This document shows, piece by piece, positions 27,901-35,546 of a stretch of DNA of 62,615 nt. The DNA is taken from contig NZ_JAAMQI010000025.1 of assembly GCF_013523165.1 (NCBI RefSeq), positions 1 to 62,615 of the forward strand, given 5' to 3'. The stretch comes from Pseudomonas entomophila (lineage in GTDB: Bacteria > Pseudomonadota > Gammaproteobacteria > Pseudomonadales > Pseudomonadaceae). The notes beneath the pieces are model-generated. The model was given only the letters and a program-made list of their open reading frames with translations. It was not told the origin of the DNA and ran no database searches. The translations under genes and the position numbers were made by a program. How positions within the stretch are numbered: the first letter of the stretch is position 1; every line of letters begins with the position of its first letter.

Positions 27901-28842
27901 CACTCTCTGCCTACGCCGGAAATGAATGAGATTCTGCAGCGTTGTTATTTGCGCGAAAACATACGCATGTTTGGCAGAGCCAACTACGATTGCCTTGTTA
28001 ACTTCGATGGTTATATTCGGTTCTGGGCATTACTCATGGCTCAGAAACCCTATCCTAACAATCAGAAAAGCATCGCATATCTGCATAACGATATGGTAGG
28101 TGAATGGACCAAACGCTTCCCTAACCTGGAAAGCATTTTTAATAACTACAAAGCCTATGATGTTCTGCTTTCTGTATCCAAAGCAACCAATGACTTAAAC
28201 AAGCAAAATTTGCAGGAGCGCTTTTCTATTACGCCTGAGAAATTTGCATACTGTGACAACCTTATTGATACAGAAAAGGTTCTTCGACTGGCGGAAGAAA
28301 AAATCACGACCCCAGAAGAAGTATCCATCTTTTCAAGCGGTGATGAAATTTTCATTAATGTCGCTCGTCTTTCTGTTGAAAAAGGGCATGAAGACTTGAT
28401 TTTAGGCTTTTACGAAGCTCAGAAAATAGCACCTAACATCAAGCTTGTCATCGTGGGCGATGGACCTTTGAAGCATAAGCTTCAGACCCTTATATCAAGC
28501 AAAGGGTTAAGCGGAAAAGTTTTCCTCTTAGGACGTAAAGACAATCCTTTTAAATACTTGAAGAAAGCAACCTGCTTTGTGTTTTCCTCTAAACACGAAG
28601 GCCAGGGCTTAGCAATTCTTGAAGCAATGATTTTAGGCCTGCCTGTCATTTGCACCAATTTCCCATGCGCCTATGATGTATTACAATCTGGGAAACTGGG
28701 CAGAATTATAGGCATGTCTGCTGAGGACATAGGAGCAGCAATCGTGGACTATACAAAAAATGGATTTGAATTCTCGAAATTTAACAATTCTATCTATCAG
28801 GCAGAAGCCATTAATAAATTCTATCAAGTGATAAATAATTAA
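24916..28842 (+). CDS. Giant TPR - glycerophosphotransferase - GT4 fusion, capsule-polymerase type
   Basis: 1308 aa. Order: a Y-x6-YADV-x5-PL-x-HY repeat domain (24-90); about ten TPR-like helical repeats (117-510, with the recurring YWHYRLGF/LHYRLAMAYD signature); a TagF-type glycerophosphotransferase (LNTWHGTPLKTLGK near 633, TDYSSVAIDFIPTGRP near 805); and a GT4 domain (913 to the end, with SSKHEGQGLAILEAMI as EX7E). This layout resembles the TagF-like capsule polymerases described for Actinobacillus and Neisseria, which alternate sugar and glycerol-phosphate. Start GTG 24916 has AGG eight bases upstream and lies 30 bases after tagD; the frame opens earlier, within tagD. AT-rich codon use unlike the flanks. 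Confidence 0.85.
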   Translation: MSAETIKEEPKTSAVQSLLIRSGYFCPDFYTQKYADVVAAKINPLQHYLTYGWLENRQPSEKFDPDFYRSTYKDTPNDTNPLMVFFKDGILDGRVGNLADLNAADISKPRSAITNFYHAVHFHKQRQWHHAEQWIANAISKDAENLEYLSLHADVLRKQAKWWQRLDTLQQLTVLDPENPSYYVELAETQEMMKSHTEAAKSYKKALTYLPTDANLHYRLGYVLETRGHDDRIHLAGSTKHYELAISLDNKFDSALYGIGTFHQSCGRWTAAISAFKKTLKKNYDNAKLHYRLAMAYDRTYQWELAEKSYRNAIALDSSDTYWHYRLGFVCERQHKYSSAAEAYGYAASARRDHSVYWHYRCAYALEKSGRIEDACKEYIKTLKKDSTASLARKVLDQATHAAPLGSTSKTNVPQSYKASFEKAKLKSSAAISLELDASDCGTWWKVAQNYIADHNYIDAIGHVRQAIARNDSHVPAWHYMLGCLLVKEGRLSEACSAFRNIRIIQAPYGAPENPLQDDKNFNKSAVYTEYFERETLDQRMVLLESFHGASISCNPYAIFTKMLESENFSDFTYIWVINDKNKIPKHIKKLKNVIFVSRESENYLYYLAKSKYLINNNTFPPYFIKKLGQKYLNTWHGTPLKTLGKDIQTSLFEHKNAARNFLQATDIIVPNNHSEKVLIDQHDIRPGLSANILRMGYPRVDLTINPSPLVLQKLREELGIAKDFKVIFYAPTYRGSSIGNTNSELDEIETAIELIENSLDGNCVLFFKGHHIFEKSIQEKNPRINFLPSHIDTNQFLALTDILVTDYSSVAIDFIPTGRPIIFYAYDYEQYRKDRGLYFDLKEFYGVFCTTRESLKSSLNSSINNAKAEDKNNAAQEFCSHDKGKSSQEIIDYFFFEKNISRICAAPNETINIVAFAGALIPNGITTSITNLSNALDFEKYSLTLAVDPGSVANHPERVQQMKNLHPNVNIIARVGRQNMTIEEKWLNDYFMREHSLPTPEMNEILQRCYLRENIRMFGRANYDCLVNFDGYIRFWALLMAQKPYPNNQKSIAYLHNDMVGEWTKRFPNLESIFNNYKAYDVLLSVSKATNDLNKQNLQERFSITPEKFAYCDNLIDTEKVLRLAEEKITTPEEVSIFSSGDEIFINVARLSVEKGHEDLILGFYEAQKIAPNIKLVIVGDGPLKHKLQTLISSKGLSGKVFLLGRKDNPFKYLKKATCFVFSSKHEGQGLAILEAMILGLPVICTNFPCAYDVLQSGKLGRIIGMSAEDIGAAIVDYTKNGFEFSKFNNSIYQAEAINKFYQVINN

Positions 28843-28857
28843 TAGATTGGATAAAAA

Positions 28858-30558
28858 ATGAATTCTGCAAGATTTGACTCGATTGTTAAAAGACTCTCCA
28901 GCAGGTGGGAGTTTGATGCATTGTTGAATTTCTTCAGGGAAGAAGCTGAAGATTGCTCAAAGCATCTTGAATTTTGTGTGTTTTTAGCAGACATTGGACG
29001 ACTGAGCGAACTGCACAGTTTTGTTTCGAAAGTAGGCTTGTACAATCTAAAGTCTATTGCAGACGATGAAAGCAATCCCTATGAAAAACGCGGAAATGCA
29101 CAAGCGCTTTTGAAAATATATGAGCAAGAGATGCTCATGAACTTTGAACGGCAGATTAACTCCGCGCCAGGATTAGATGGAGAACTCCTCCGTCATACAT
29201 CCTTCTCTGACAAGAGTATACTTTCTAACTTTATTGTCAGTAAGAAAGAAATAATTTTTCAAGCAGAACAAAATCCTAAAACCTTGATGTATCTGACTTA
29301 TGCCTTAAACGAGTTAATGGAAAGCAACTCTTTAAGCTCATGCATAAAATTAATATTAGAAAACATTGAGACTTTTAAGAAAATTAGCGTTCTACGGAAA
29401 GCATACATTACTCAGCTCATCGCTAAAAATACCCTTTCCAATACAAACCTTATTACGTTCCCCAAAGTTGGATACAACGAACTACACAAGCTTCTAGGTA
29501 TAGTTGTCGCACAAAAACAAAAAAAGGAAGATGGTGCTGCACGTCTGTATTCACTTATCTCTGACGTTATTCAACCAGAGCTTAAACGCACTTCTAGCAT
29601 CAAGATTCTTGGCGCAGACGTCAAACCTCGTGTAGCCGTTTGTCTGTCGGGAATGTATCGCTGTGGCAACCTGGCTTTGGACAGCATTTATAAAAATGTA
29701 ATCGAACCCTTAAATGCTGATGTTTTTTTCCATTCTTGGACCGAAATGCAGGTATGGCCAGGGCTGGGCGGGGCTGGAGATGATTGGCTTCTGAGAATCT
29801 TCAATAAAGACATGCTTTCCAAGTGCCCAAACGCCCTGCGCTCTAAGCGTTACTTCAAAACAAAGTTTCCACGCACTTACGAAATAATTGACACTCCAAA
29901 ACAGGCAGTGTTTTCTGAGTCAATCCTGCCCAAGCATATCAAATTCGAGAAAATCTTACTTGAGGATTCCGACTGCTTGTTCGAAGAACATCCTGAGCAC
30001 GCTGATAACTTCTTGTCTCTGGGAAGCTTAAACCAAGCAAAAATGCTCTATGGTATCTACAAATCTCATGAGCTAGCCGTTGCCCATGAAAAGAAAAATA
30101 ATTTTCGATATGATTACATCGTGCGTTGCAGGCCGGATATTGGCATACATAACGCCTTAACCTATGAGGTCTTGGAGAAGTTGTCGCCTAACGAAGTTGG
30201 AATGGACTTCACTAAGGAGTATGGCCCTCAAGATCAATTTTGGTACGGTCCTCGAAAATCAGCTTTATCAATGGCTTCGCTCTGGAGCGCATCGCTTACG
30301 GCAAAAAGTCTTTCGCCATTCACTGAGTTCCCACAAATGAGGGCTCACGGGCTTATTTTCGGCTGGATGGCAGATAATCATCTTCAGCCGGTTCATACGC
30401 CTCTTAAGCGCGATATGAAAATGGCAACAGCAAGAGCCACCCCTCCAGATTTTTCGGGTGCTCTGGATTTAGACTTCTCAAATGAAGCGGCTGAATTCAG
30501 ACAAAATGCAGAAGTAGCAAAATTCTTTAATGCTTTGGCGGGTTTTAATAAAGTATGA
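28858..30558 (+). CDS. Putative glycosyltransferase-like protein of unknown specificity
   Basis: 566 aa, AT-rich, soluble. Residues 1-250 are helical and unassigned. The C-terminal half begins PRVAVCLSGMYRCGNLAL, continues NADVFFHSWTEMQVW, and has YDYIVRCRPDIGIH, a pattern seen in uncharacterised capsule glycosyltransferases with a short acidic metal site; that comparison is from memory, not a search. It follows the giant polymerase by 15 bases and overlaps the HAD phosphatase by four (ATGA), so it belongs to the same transcription unit. It could equally be a non-catalytic partner. Confidence 0.7.
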   Translation: MNSARFDSIVKRLSSRWEFDALLNFFREEAEDCSKHLEFCVFLADIGRLSELHSFVSKVGLYNLKSIADDESNPYEKRGNAQALLKIYEQEMLMNFERQINSAPGLDGELLRHTSFSDKSILSNFIVSKKEIIFQAEQNPKTLMYLTYALNELMESNSLSSCIKLILENIETFKKISVLRKAYITQLIAKNTLSNTNLITFPKVGYNELHKLLGIVVAQKQKKEDGAARLYSLISDVIQPELKRTSSIKILGADVKPRVAVCLSGMYRCGNLALDSIYKNVIEPLNADVFFHSWTEMQVWPGLGGAGDDWLLRIFNKDMLSKCPNALRSKRYFKTKFPRTYEIIDTPKQAVFSESILPKHIKFEKILLEDSDCLFEEHPEHADNFLSLGSLNQAKMLYGIYKSHELAVAHEKKNNFRYDYIVRCRPDIGIHNALTYEVLEKLSPNEVGMDFTKEYGPQDQFWYGPRKSALSMASLWSASLTAKSLSPFTEFPQMRAHGLIFGWMADNHLQPVHTPLKRDMKMATARATPPDFSGALDLDFSNEAAEFRQNAEVAKFFNALAGFNKV

Positions 30559-30932
30559 AACGCTTGATCATGGATTTGGATGACACTATATGCACCACTC
30601 AAAACGGTGACTATAAAAATAGCACGCCAAACCTGCATGTCATTGAAAAAATGCATTACTATAAAAACTTAGGCTTCACTATTGCGATTAGTACCAGTCG
30701 CAATATGAGAACCTATAAAGGCGACATAGGCAAGATAAATGCCAACACTTTGCCTATTATTATAGATTGGCTAGCTAAGCACTCAGTTCCATATGATGAA
30801 ATTATCATGGCGAAGCCATGGTGCGGCATGGATGGCTTCTACGTTGACGACAAGGCGGTGCGTCCTTCAGAGTTCCGCGATAACTCCTACGAGCAAATTT
30901 TAGCCCTACTTGCGAAGGAGAAATCCAAATGA
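30555..30932 (+). CDS. HAD-family capsule biosynthesis phosphatase (EcbF/BcbF type)
   Basis: 125 aa. The HAD motif I is MDLDDTICTT, motif II is in IAISTSRNM, and the acidic motif is GFYVDDKAVRP. Length and layout fit the small capsule-locus phosphatases named EcbF/BcbF in Haemophilus and Pasteurella. Between a glycosyltransferase-like gene and sugar nucleotidyltransferases, it probably dephosphorylates a sugar or polyol phosphate intermediate. Overlaps of four bases on both sides (ATGA) show tight coupling. Confidence 0.85.
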   Translation: MKRLIMDLDDTICTTQNGDYKNSTPNLHVIEKMHYYKNLGFTIAISTSRNMRTYKGDIGKINANTLPIIIDWLAKHSVPYDEIIMAKPWCGMDGFYVDDKAVRPSEFRDNSYEQILALLAKEKSK

Positions 30933-32494
30933 TCCTAATCACGTCAGCAGCATATGTTGGCCCTGAATTTCAGGCAGAGTTTGGTAAATTGCCGCCGGCT
31001 TTCTTGCCGGTGGGCAACAAAAGACTTTTCAAATTTCAAGTAGCGGCCCTCAGCTCAGCGTTTCCCGATGAAGAGATTTGGTTAAGCACTCCTGAAAGCT
31101 ATCATCTTTCAGCTCAAGATAATCATACACTTCAAGAACTAGAAGTACGCACTATAAGCGTGCCCGATGGTTTGACGCTGGCAGATTCTATACTCTTTTG
31201 TCTTAATGTCATCGAAACCCCAGACAAACAGATTCGAATTCTGCATGGGGATACATATCTTCCTGCAATCCCAAGCGGCGATAATATCCTGGCATTAGCA
31301 TCTACTCAAGACTATTACAACTGGGAAGTTGAATCATCCGATACAAATAGCGAATCTGTGTGGTGCGGATATTTTTCTTTCTCTAACATCAGAGAACTTA
31401 TAAAAAATCTCACCATCTGCCGTGGCGACTTTGTTAAAGCTGTTCGTATGTATGATCAGGTTTTAATGATGGAGAAATCTCAGTCAGAGCATTGGTTCGA
31501 TCTTGGCCACATTAATACCTTTTACAAAACTCGGGCTAAAATTACCACCCAGCGGTCATTTAACGAATTAACCATCACTAATACGCACGTTTACAAAAGC
31601 GGCACACCTGGGTATAAAATTTCAGCAGAAGGCAACTGGTTTGCAAACTTACCGGTTTCGCTGAAAGGATTTGTCCCTCAACTCATGGGGCAAGGTTTTA
31701 ATGAAGACCGCCCTTATTATGTGCTGGAATTTCTTTACTTAGCCCCTCTCAACGAGTTGTTAGTAAACGGAAACAACCCAGTTTTCTTTTGGAGAAAAGT
31801 TTTCAAGCACCTTAGCGCTTGGCTTCAGGCCTGCACTGAGAATTTTGACTCGCAATACATTTCAAAATTAAATCACGCTCGTCAAAGCTTATTCGCAGAT
31901 AAAACCATTTCACGACTAACTGATTTCTGTCAAAAAATGGATTTTGATTTAACGTCCACAGTCACAGTGAATGGGCATAAAACACCTTCTATAAGCCAAG
32001 TCATGGATGAGTGCATCGCACTTGCCTTATCAAAAAAACCAATCCTTGGCATTCTGCATGGCGACTTATGTTTTAGCAATATACTCTATGACTCACGGGC
32101 TGATGCAGTAAAACTAATCGACCCTAGAGCAATTGATACTGAAAATAACTTCACTATGTACGGCGATGTTGCATACGATGTAGCCAAGTTGAATCATTCA
32201 TTAATTGGACTGTATGACCACATCATTGCTGGCGCTTACCATCTAGAACATGATGGGAAGTTAAACTTTTCGCTAGAAATCCTCACAGATCAGCGCATTG
32301 CTAATATTCAAACAGCATATCTTCAAGAACCGCTTGTCGCCGGACTCTCTGCACTTGAATATATGCCACTTACGATTTTACTATTTTTGTCTATGCTACC
32401 TTTGCACGCCGACAACAAACCAAGACAACTGGCGCTCTTTGCAAACGCATTCCGCCTGTATAATGAATTCATTAATTCGGATAAAAACCTATGA
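30929..32494 (+). CDS. Fused nucleotidyltransferase - sugar/choline-kinase-like protein
   Basis: 521 aa. Residues 1-210 look like a sugar nucleotidyltransferase of GT-A fold (early PPAFLPVGNKRLFKFQ; RILHGDTYLP as the acidic metal site). Residues about 225-521 are an aminoglycoside-phosphotransferase/choline-kinase fold: the catalytic loop is ILHGDLCFSNILYD (HxDxxxxN), followed by the metal Asp in KLIDPRA. Together they could phosphorylate a sugar at C1 and activate it, as in fused kinase/pyrophosphorylases, or act on an amino alcohol as LicA and LicC do. No choline transporter is nearby. Four-base overlaps link it to both neighbours. Confidence 0.78.
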   Translation: MILITSAAYVGPEFQAEFGKLPPAFLPVGNKRLFKFQVAALSSAFPDEEIWLSTPESYHLSAQDNHTLQELEVRTISVPDGLTLADSILFCLNVIETPDKQIRILHGDTYLPAIPSGDNILALASTQDYYNWEVESSDTNSESVWCGYFSFSNIRELIKNLTICRGDFVKAVRMYDQVLMMEKSQSEHWFDLGHINTFYKTRAKITTQRSFNELTITNTHVYKSGTPGYKISAEGNWFANLPVSLKGFVPQLMGQGFNEDRPYYVLEFLYLAPLNELLVNGNNPVFFWRKVFKHLSAWLQACTENFDSQYISKLNHARQSLFADKTISRLTDFCQKMDFDLTSTVTVNGHKTPSISQVMDECIALALSKKPILGILHGDLCFSNILYDSRADAVKLIDPRAIDTENNFTMYGDVAYDVAKLNHSLIGLYDHIIAGAYHLEHDGKLNFSLEILTDQRIANIQTAYLQEPLVAGLSALEYMPLTILLFLSMLPLHADNKPRQLALFANAFRLYNEFINSDKNL

Positions 32495-33207
32495 TCATAA
32501 TACCAATGGTCGGCAAAAGCAGTCGCTTCTTTAAAGAGGGATACCTCGAACCTAAGTACAAGTTGCGAATAGGCGATTATACGGTTTTCGAACGATCCGT
32601 GATGTCCTTTGAGCAATATTTCGAAACCGAGAAGTTTTTATTTTTGGTGAGATCAGATTACTGTGCATCAGATTTTGTAAAGGACTCTTTAGATAAACTA
32701 GGAGTTAAAAACTCTTTGATCATTGAGTTCTCAGAGGAAACTGAGGGTCAAGCTGACACTGTGTATCAAGGTCTTCTCAGAGCAAGTGATTTCTGTAACG
32801 AAAAAGAGCCGATTTACATTTTCAACATTGATACATTTAGGCCGAATTTCAAAAAGTCTGAAAAAAGTACAGCTGATGGTTATTTAGAGGTTTTCCTCGG
32901 AGAGGGTGCGCATTGGTCGTTTGCCCTACCTGGAGAAAACTTCGACGTCTTAAAAACGGCAGAGAAAGAAAGAATTTCCGATCTTTGCAGTAATGGTCTT
33001 TATTATTTTAAAACACCTACACTATTTAAAGACGCTTTCGAAAACTCTGTTAGAAATAATTTGCGAGAAAAAGGTGAATTTTACATTGCACCACTCTACA
33101 ACCATCTTATAAAAAATGGCAAATCCGTAAAATATGAATTAATCCCTAGCGAAGACATCGTATTTTGCGGAACACCTGATGAGTATAAAGCCATTATAAA
33201 TTCGTAA
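32491..33207 (+). CDS. Sugar-phosphate nucleotidyltransferase-like protein
   Basis: 238 aa. It begins MIIIPMVGKSSRFFKEGYLE, a variant of the nucleotide-binding loop of sugar nucleotidyltransferases, followed by PKYKLRIGD (substrate Lys) and YIFNIDTFRP (metal Asp). The glycine-rich loop is degenerate (GKSSRF instead of GxGTRL), a pattern I associate with capsule-locus family members. It ends the tightly overlapping 28858-33207 block. With the preceding fusion protein, this gives two nucleotidyltransferases in a row, so at least one unusual activated sugar or polyol is likely. Confidence 0.75.
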   Translation: MIIIPMVGKSSRFFKEGYLEPKYKLRIGDYTVFERSVMSFEQYFETEKFLFLVRSDYCASDFVKDSLDKLGVKNSLIIEFSEETEGQADTVYQGLLRASDFCNEKEPIYIFNIDTFRPNFKKSEKSTADGYLEVFLGEGAHWSFALPGENFDVLKTAEKERISDLCSNGLYYFKTPTLFKDAFENSVRNNLREKGEFYIAPLYNHLIKNGKSVKYELIPSEDIVFCGTPDEYKAIINS

Positions 33208-33230
33208 ACTCATATCTCATCTTTCTCAAA

Positions 33231-33262
33231 TTGCACCTCAGCACATACACACTGAGGTGCAA
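33231..33262. other. Perfect inverted repeat after the low-GC operon
   Basis: TTGCACCTCAG and CTGAGGTGCAA, 11 bases each, separated by 10 bases, 24 bases after the stop at 33207. No T-run follows on the plus strand, so it is a weak terminator candidate; it could be an operator for the gene at 33435. The rest of 33208-33434 is AT-rich with no further feature. Confidence 0.6.
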
Positions 33263-33434
33263 CGCATTAAAAACTTGAAAATTAAAAATGATTTTCATCT
33301 CCCTAAATATGCTGATAACAACCGAATAACCTTTGGGAAATAACATAAAGCACCTTTTTAGAAATCTTTTTGCACTACTTTGGCACATAGCTGTCTACTG
33401 GATACAGAGTAAAATTTGATACCCAGGAGGACAT

Positions 33435-34466
33435 ATGTCGAAACTTCCACACGCCATTTTTTTAGGAGCTGCCTCATTCTTGGCAAACTCTGGATGCTTC
33501 GCTAGCCAACCAAATCAGCCAGAAAACAATCAACTCACCCAGATTGTTAGCCAATTCAAAAAGTCCGTATCCAATAATATGGACTCTAATGTTCGCATAC
33601 TTAAATCTCTTCAATTCATCTCTTCAAACTCTAAGATCGTGAATGAGCAAATTGGAGCCCCCTCTACGTATCCTCAGGGGTTCTACATCGATGAAAAAAA
33701 TGATCTTATTTTTCTGTTAAGATATTCTAATAGTCACCCCTCCCGTGCTTTGATTGAAGAATATCAGTGGAGCTCTAGCAAATTAATTAACACTTATGTA
33801 ATCCCTGAGCCACAGAATTCAGTCTCTGAATCAATAATTGTCGACCATGTGGGCGATCAACTCATTGCATATATAAGATCGGAGAACAAACTTGCGCAGT
33901 ATGAACTCATCAAAGACTCAAGCCATATAGGCAGCACACGGAAAATTAGATCTCTATACGATAACGTCGCACAGAGCTTTTCCAGACTGAATCAACACTG
34001 GTATCTGGAAAAATACAAGACCCGTAGTGATTCACTAGGACAGAGTCGTGGCGAATACACTATTTTGGATAATGAATTCAAATATGTTGGCGATATTACC
34101 TTCCCAGCAGAGTATTCAGGCTATAGAGAATCTCAAAAGCTAAATATCCCTAAACATCAAGGCTTTGCCGCTGTCAATGACGGTTTTGTTATGTCCATGG
34201 GCGGGCATTGGTCAGACACCTCGAAGGCTACTCCTTATCATTATTACGGCATAAATTTCTTTGACAAGGCAGGAAACATTCAGAGTTCAAATTATGTCGC
34301 CCCCGAAAAATTGTTTAGTAAGTTCAAGGAATGGGGCATCAAGGCCGATACAACTGAAAATGAGGGGATCCAAGGTCTTAGTGATGGAAGCTTAGTAGTC
34401 ATGCAAATTGCTCAGATAAAAGGAAAGCCCGGAGGGGAGATTCTCTTCATCAACTTTAAAATTTAG
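33435..34466 (+). CDS. Predicted exported protein, beta-propeller-like, unknown function
   Basis: 343 aa, AT-rich. N-terminal signal sequence MSKLPHAIFLGAASFLANSG with cleavage near CFAS; the Cys lacks a good lipobox, so it is probably periplasmic or secreted rather than a lipoprotein. The body is a chain of short beta segments (QGFYIDEKNDLIFLLRYS, HQGFAAVNDGFVMSMGGHW, GIQGLSDGSLVVMQIA), suggesting a propeller. AGGAGG lies five bases before the ATG. It is separated from the operon before it by 227 bases and followed by its own hairpin, so it may be transcribed alone. A role in polymer binding or cleavage would fit the location but is a guess. Confidence 0.75.
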   Translation: MSKLPHAIFLGAASFLANSGCFASQPNQPENNQLTQIVSQFKKSVSNNMDSNVRILKSLQFISSNSKIVNEQIGAPSTYPQGFYIDEKNDLIFLLRYSNSHPSRALIEEYQWSSSKLINTYVIPEPQNSVSESIIVDHVGDQLIAYIRSENKLAQYELIKDSSHIGSTRKIRSLYDNVAQSFSRLNQHWYLEKYKTRSDSLGQSRGEYTILDNEFKYVGDITFPAEYSGYRESQKLNIPKHQGFAAVNDGFVMSMGGHWSDTSKATPYHYYGINFFDKAGNIQSSNYVAPEKLFSKFKEWGIKADTTENEGIQGLSDGSLVVMQIAQIKGKPGGEILFINFKI

Positions 34467-34486
34467 TTCCTCTATCTATTTGGAGG

Positions 34487-34510
34487 CGTGCCTTTCGTAT
34501 AGAAGGCACG
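34487..34510 (+). terminator. Hairpin after the exported-protein gene
   Basis: CGTGCCTT-(8)-AAGGCACG, 20 bases after the stop at 34466. It lacks a T-run, so termination strength is doubtful. The remaining sequence to 34664 should hold the rmlA promoter; no clear -35/-10 pair was found. Confidence 0.45.
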
Positions 34511-34664
34511 TCGCAGAGATCGACTAAGCTTATTACGTGATTTCCAGCTAGCAGATTTGTACCTTTCATCGATCTCAGTGCTAGAAACCTTTGCCTTCAA
34601 TAGGCTAAACTGCATCCAAACTATAACTTACGGTTATCATTTTTCACTTTACATAGGACGCCAT

Positions 34665-35546
34665 ATGAGCCGCAAAGGCCTAATTTTAGCCGGTGGCTCC
34701 GGCACCCGCCTCCACCCCGCGACCCTCTCCGTCTCCAAACAGCTGCTGCCTGTATACGACAAACCGATGATCTACTACCCGCTCAGCACCCTGCTGCTCG
34801 CCGGTATCCGCGACATCCTGATCATCTCTACCCCTCAAGACACACCTCGCTTCCAGCAACTCCTCGGAGACGGCAGCCACTGGGGCCTAAACCTTGCCTA
34901 CGCCGTACAGCCCAGCCCAGACGGCCTGGCCCAGGCATTCACAATCGGTGCTGACTTCATCGGCAATGATCCTTCCGCGCTGGTCCTGGGCGACAACATC
35001 TTCTACGGCCATGACTTCCAATCCCTGCTGCGCAATGCCAACGCGCGCGAACAAGGCGCCTCGGTGTTTGCCTACCACGTTCACGACCCTGAACGGTACG
35101 GTGTTGCTGACTTCGATCAACACGGTCGTGTTCTGTCGCTGGAAGAAAAGCCCGCCCACCCGAAGTCCAACTACGCGGTCACGGGTTTGTACTTCTATGA
35201 CAATCAGGTCGTCGACTTGGCACGCAGCCTGCGCCCCTCGGCACGGGGTGAGCTGGAGATCACCGATCTGAACATGCTCTACCTGCAGCAGCAGAAGCTT
35301 CACGTCGAGATCATGGGCCGTGGCTACGCCTGGCTGGATACGGGCACGCATGACAGTCTTCTGGAGGCCGGCCAGTACATCGCCACCCTCGAACGCCGTC
35401 AGGGCCTCAAGGTCGCTTGCCCGGAAGAGATCTGCTATCGCGCTGGCTGGATCGATGCCGAACAGCTCGAGCGCCTGGCCCAGCCGTTGATCAAGAATGG
35501 CTACGGTCAATACCTGCAAAGTATCTTGAAAGAGAAGGTGTTCTGA
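34665..35546 (+). CDS. rmlA: Glucose-1-phosphate thymidylyltransferase
   Basis: 293 aa, exactly the usual length. Makes dTDP-glucose from dTTP and glucose-1-phosphate. Motifs: GLILAGGSGTRLHPATLSVS (nucleotide loop), KQLLPVYDKPMIYYPLS, LVLGDNIFYGHDF (metal Asp) and YAWLDTGTHDSLLEA. ATG 34665 with AGGA upstream is the true start; the open frame back to 34557 is AT-rich leader. GC content returns to the genome norm at this gene. Its stop shares a base with the start of rmlC (TGATG). rmlB and rmlD are not in the window. Confidence 0.97.
   Translation: MSRKGLILAGGSGTRLHPATLSVSKQLLPVYDKPMIYYPLSTLLLAGIRDILIISTPQDTPRFQQLLGDGSHWGLNLAYAVQPSPDGLAQAFTIGADFIGNDPSALVLGDNIFYGHDFQSLLRNANAREQGASVFAYHVHDPERYGVADFDQHGRVLSLEEKPAHPKSNYAVTGLYFYDNQVVDLARSLRPSARGELEITDLNMLYLQQQKLHVEIMGRGYAWLDTGTHDSLLEAGQYIATLERRQGLKVACPEEICYRAGWIDAEQLERLAQPLIKNGYGQYLQSILKEKVF

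Noticed and set aside
33435..33510. Lipoprotein signal in the 343-aa exported protein
   Set aside because: The residues before Cys are N-S-G, not the L-x-(A/G) type lipobox, so ordinary signal-peptide cleavage is more likely.
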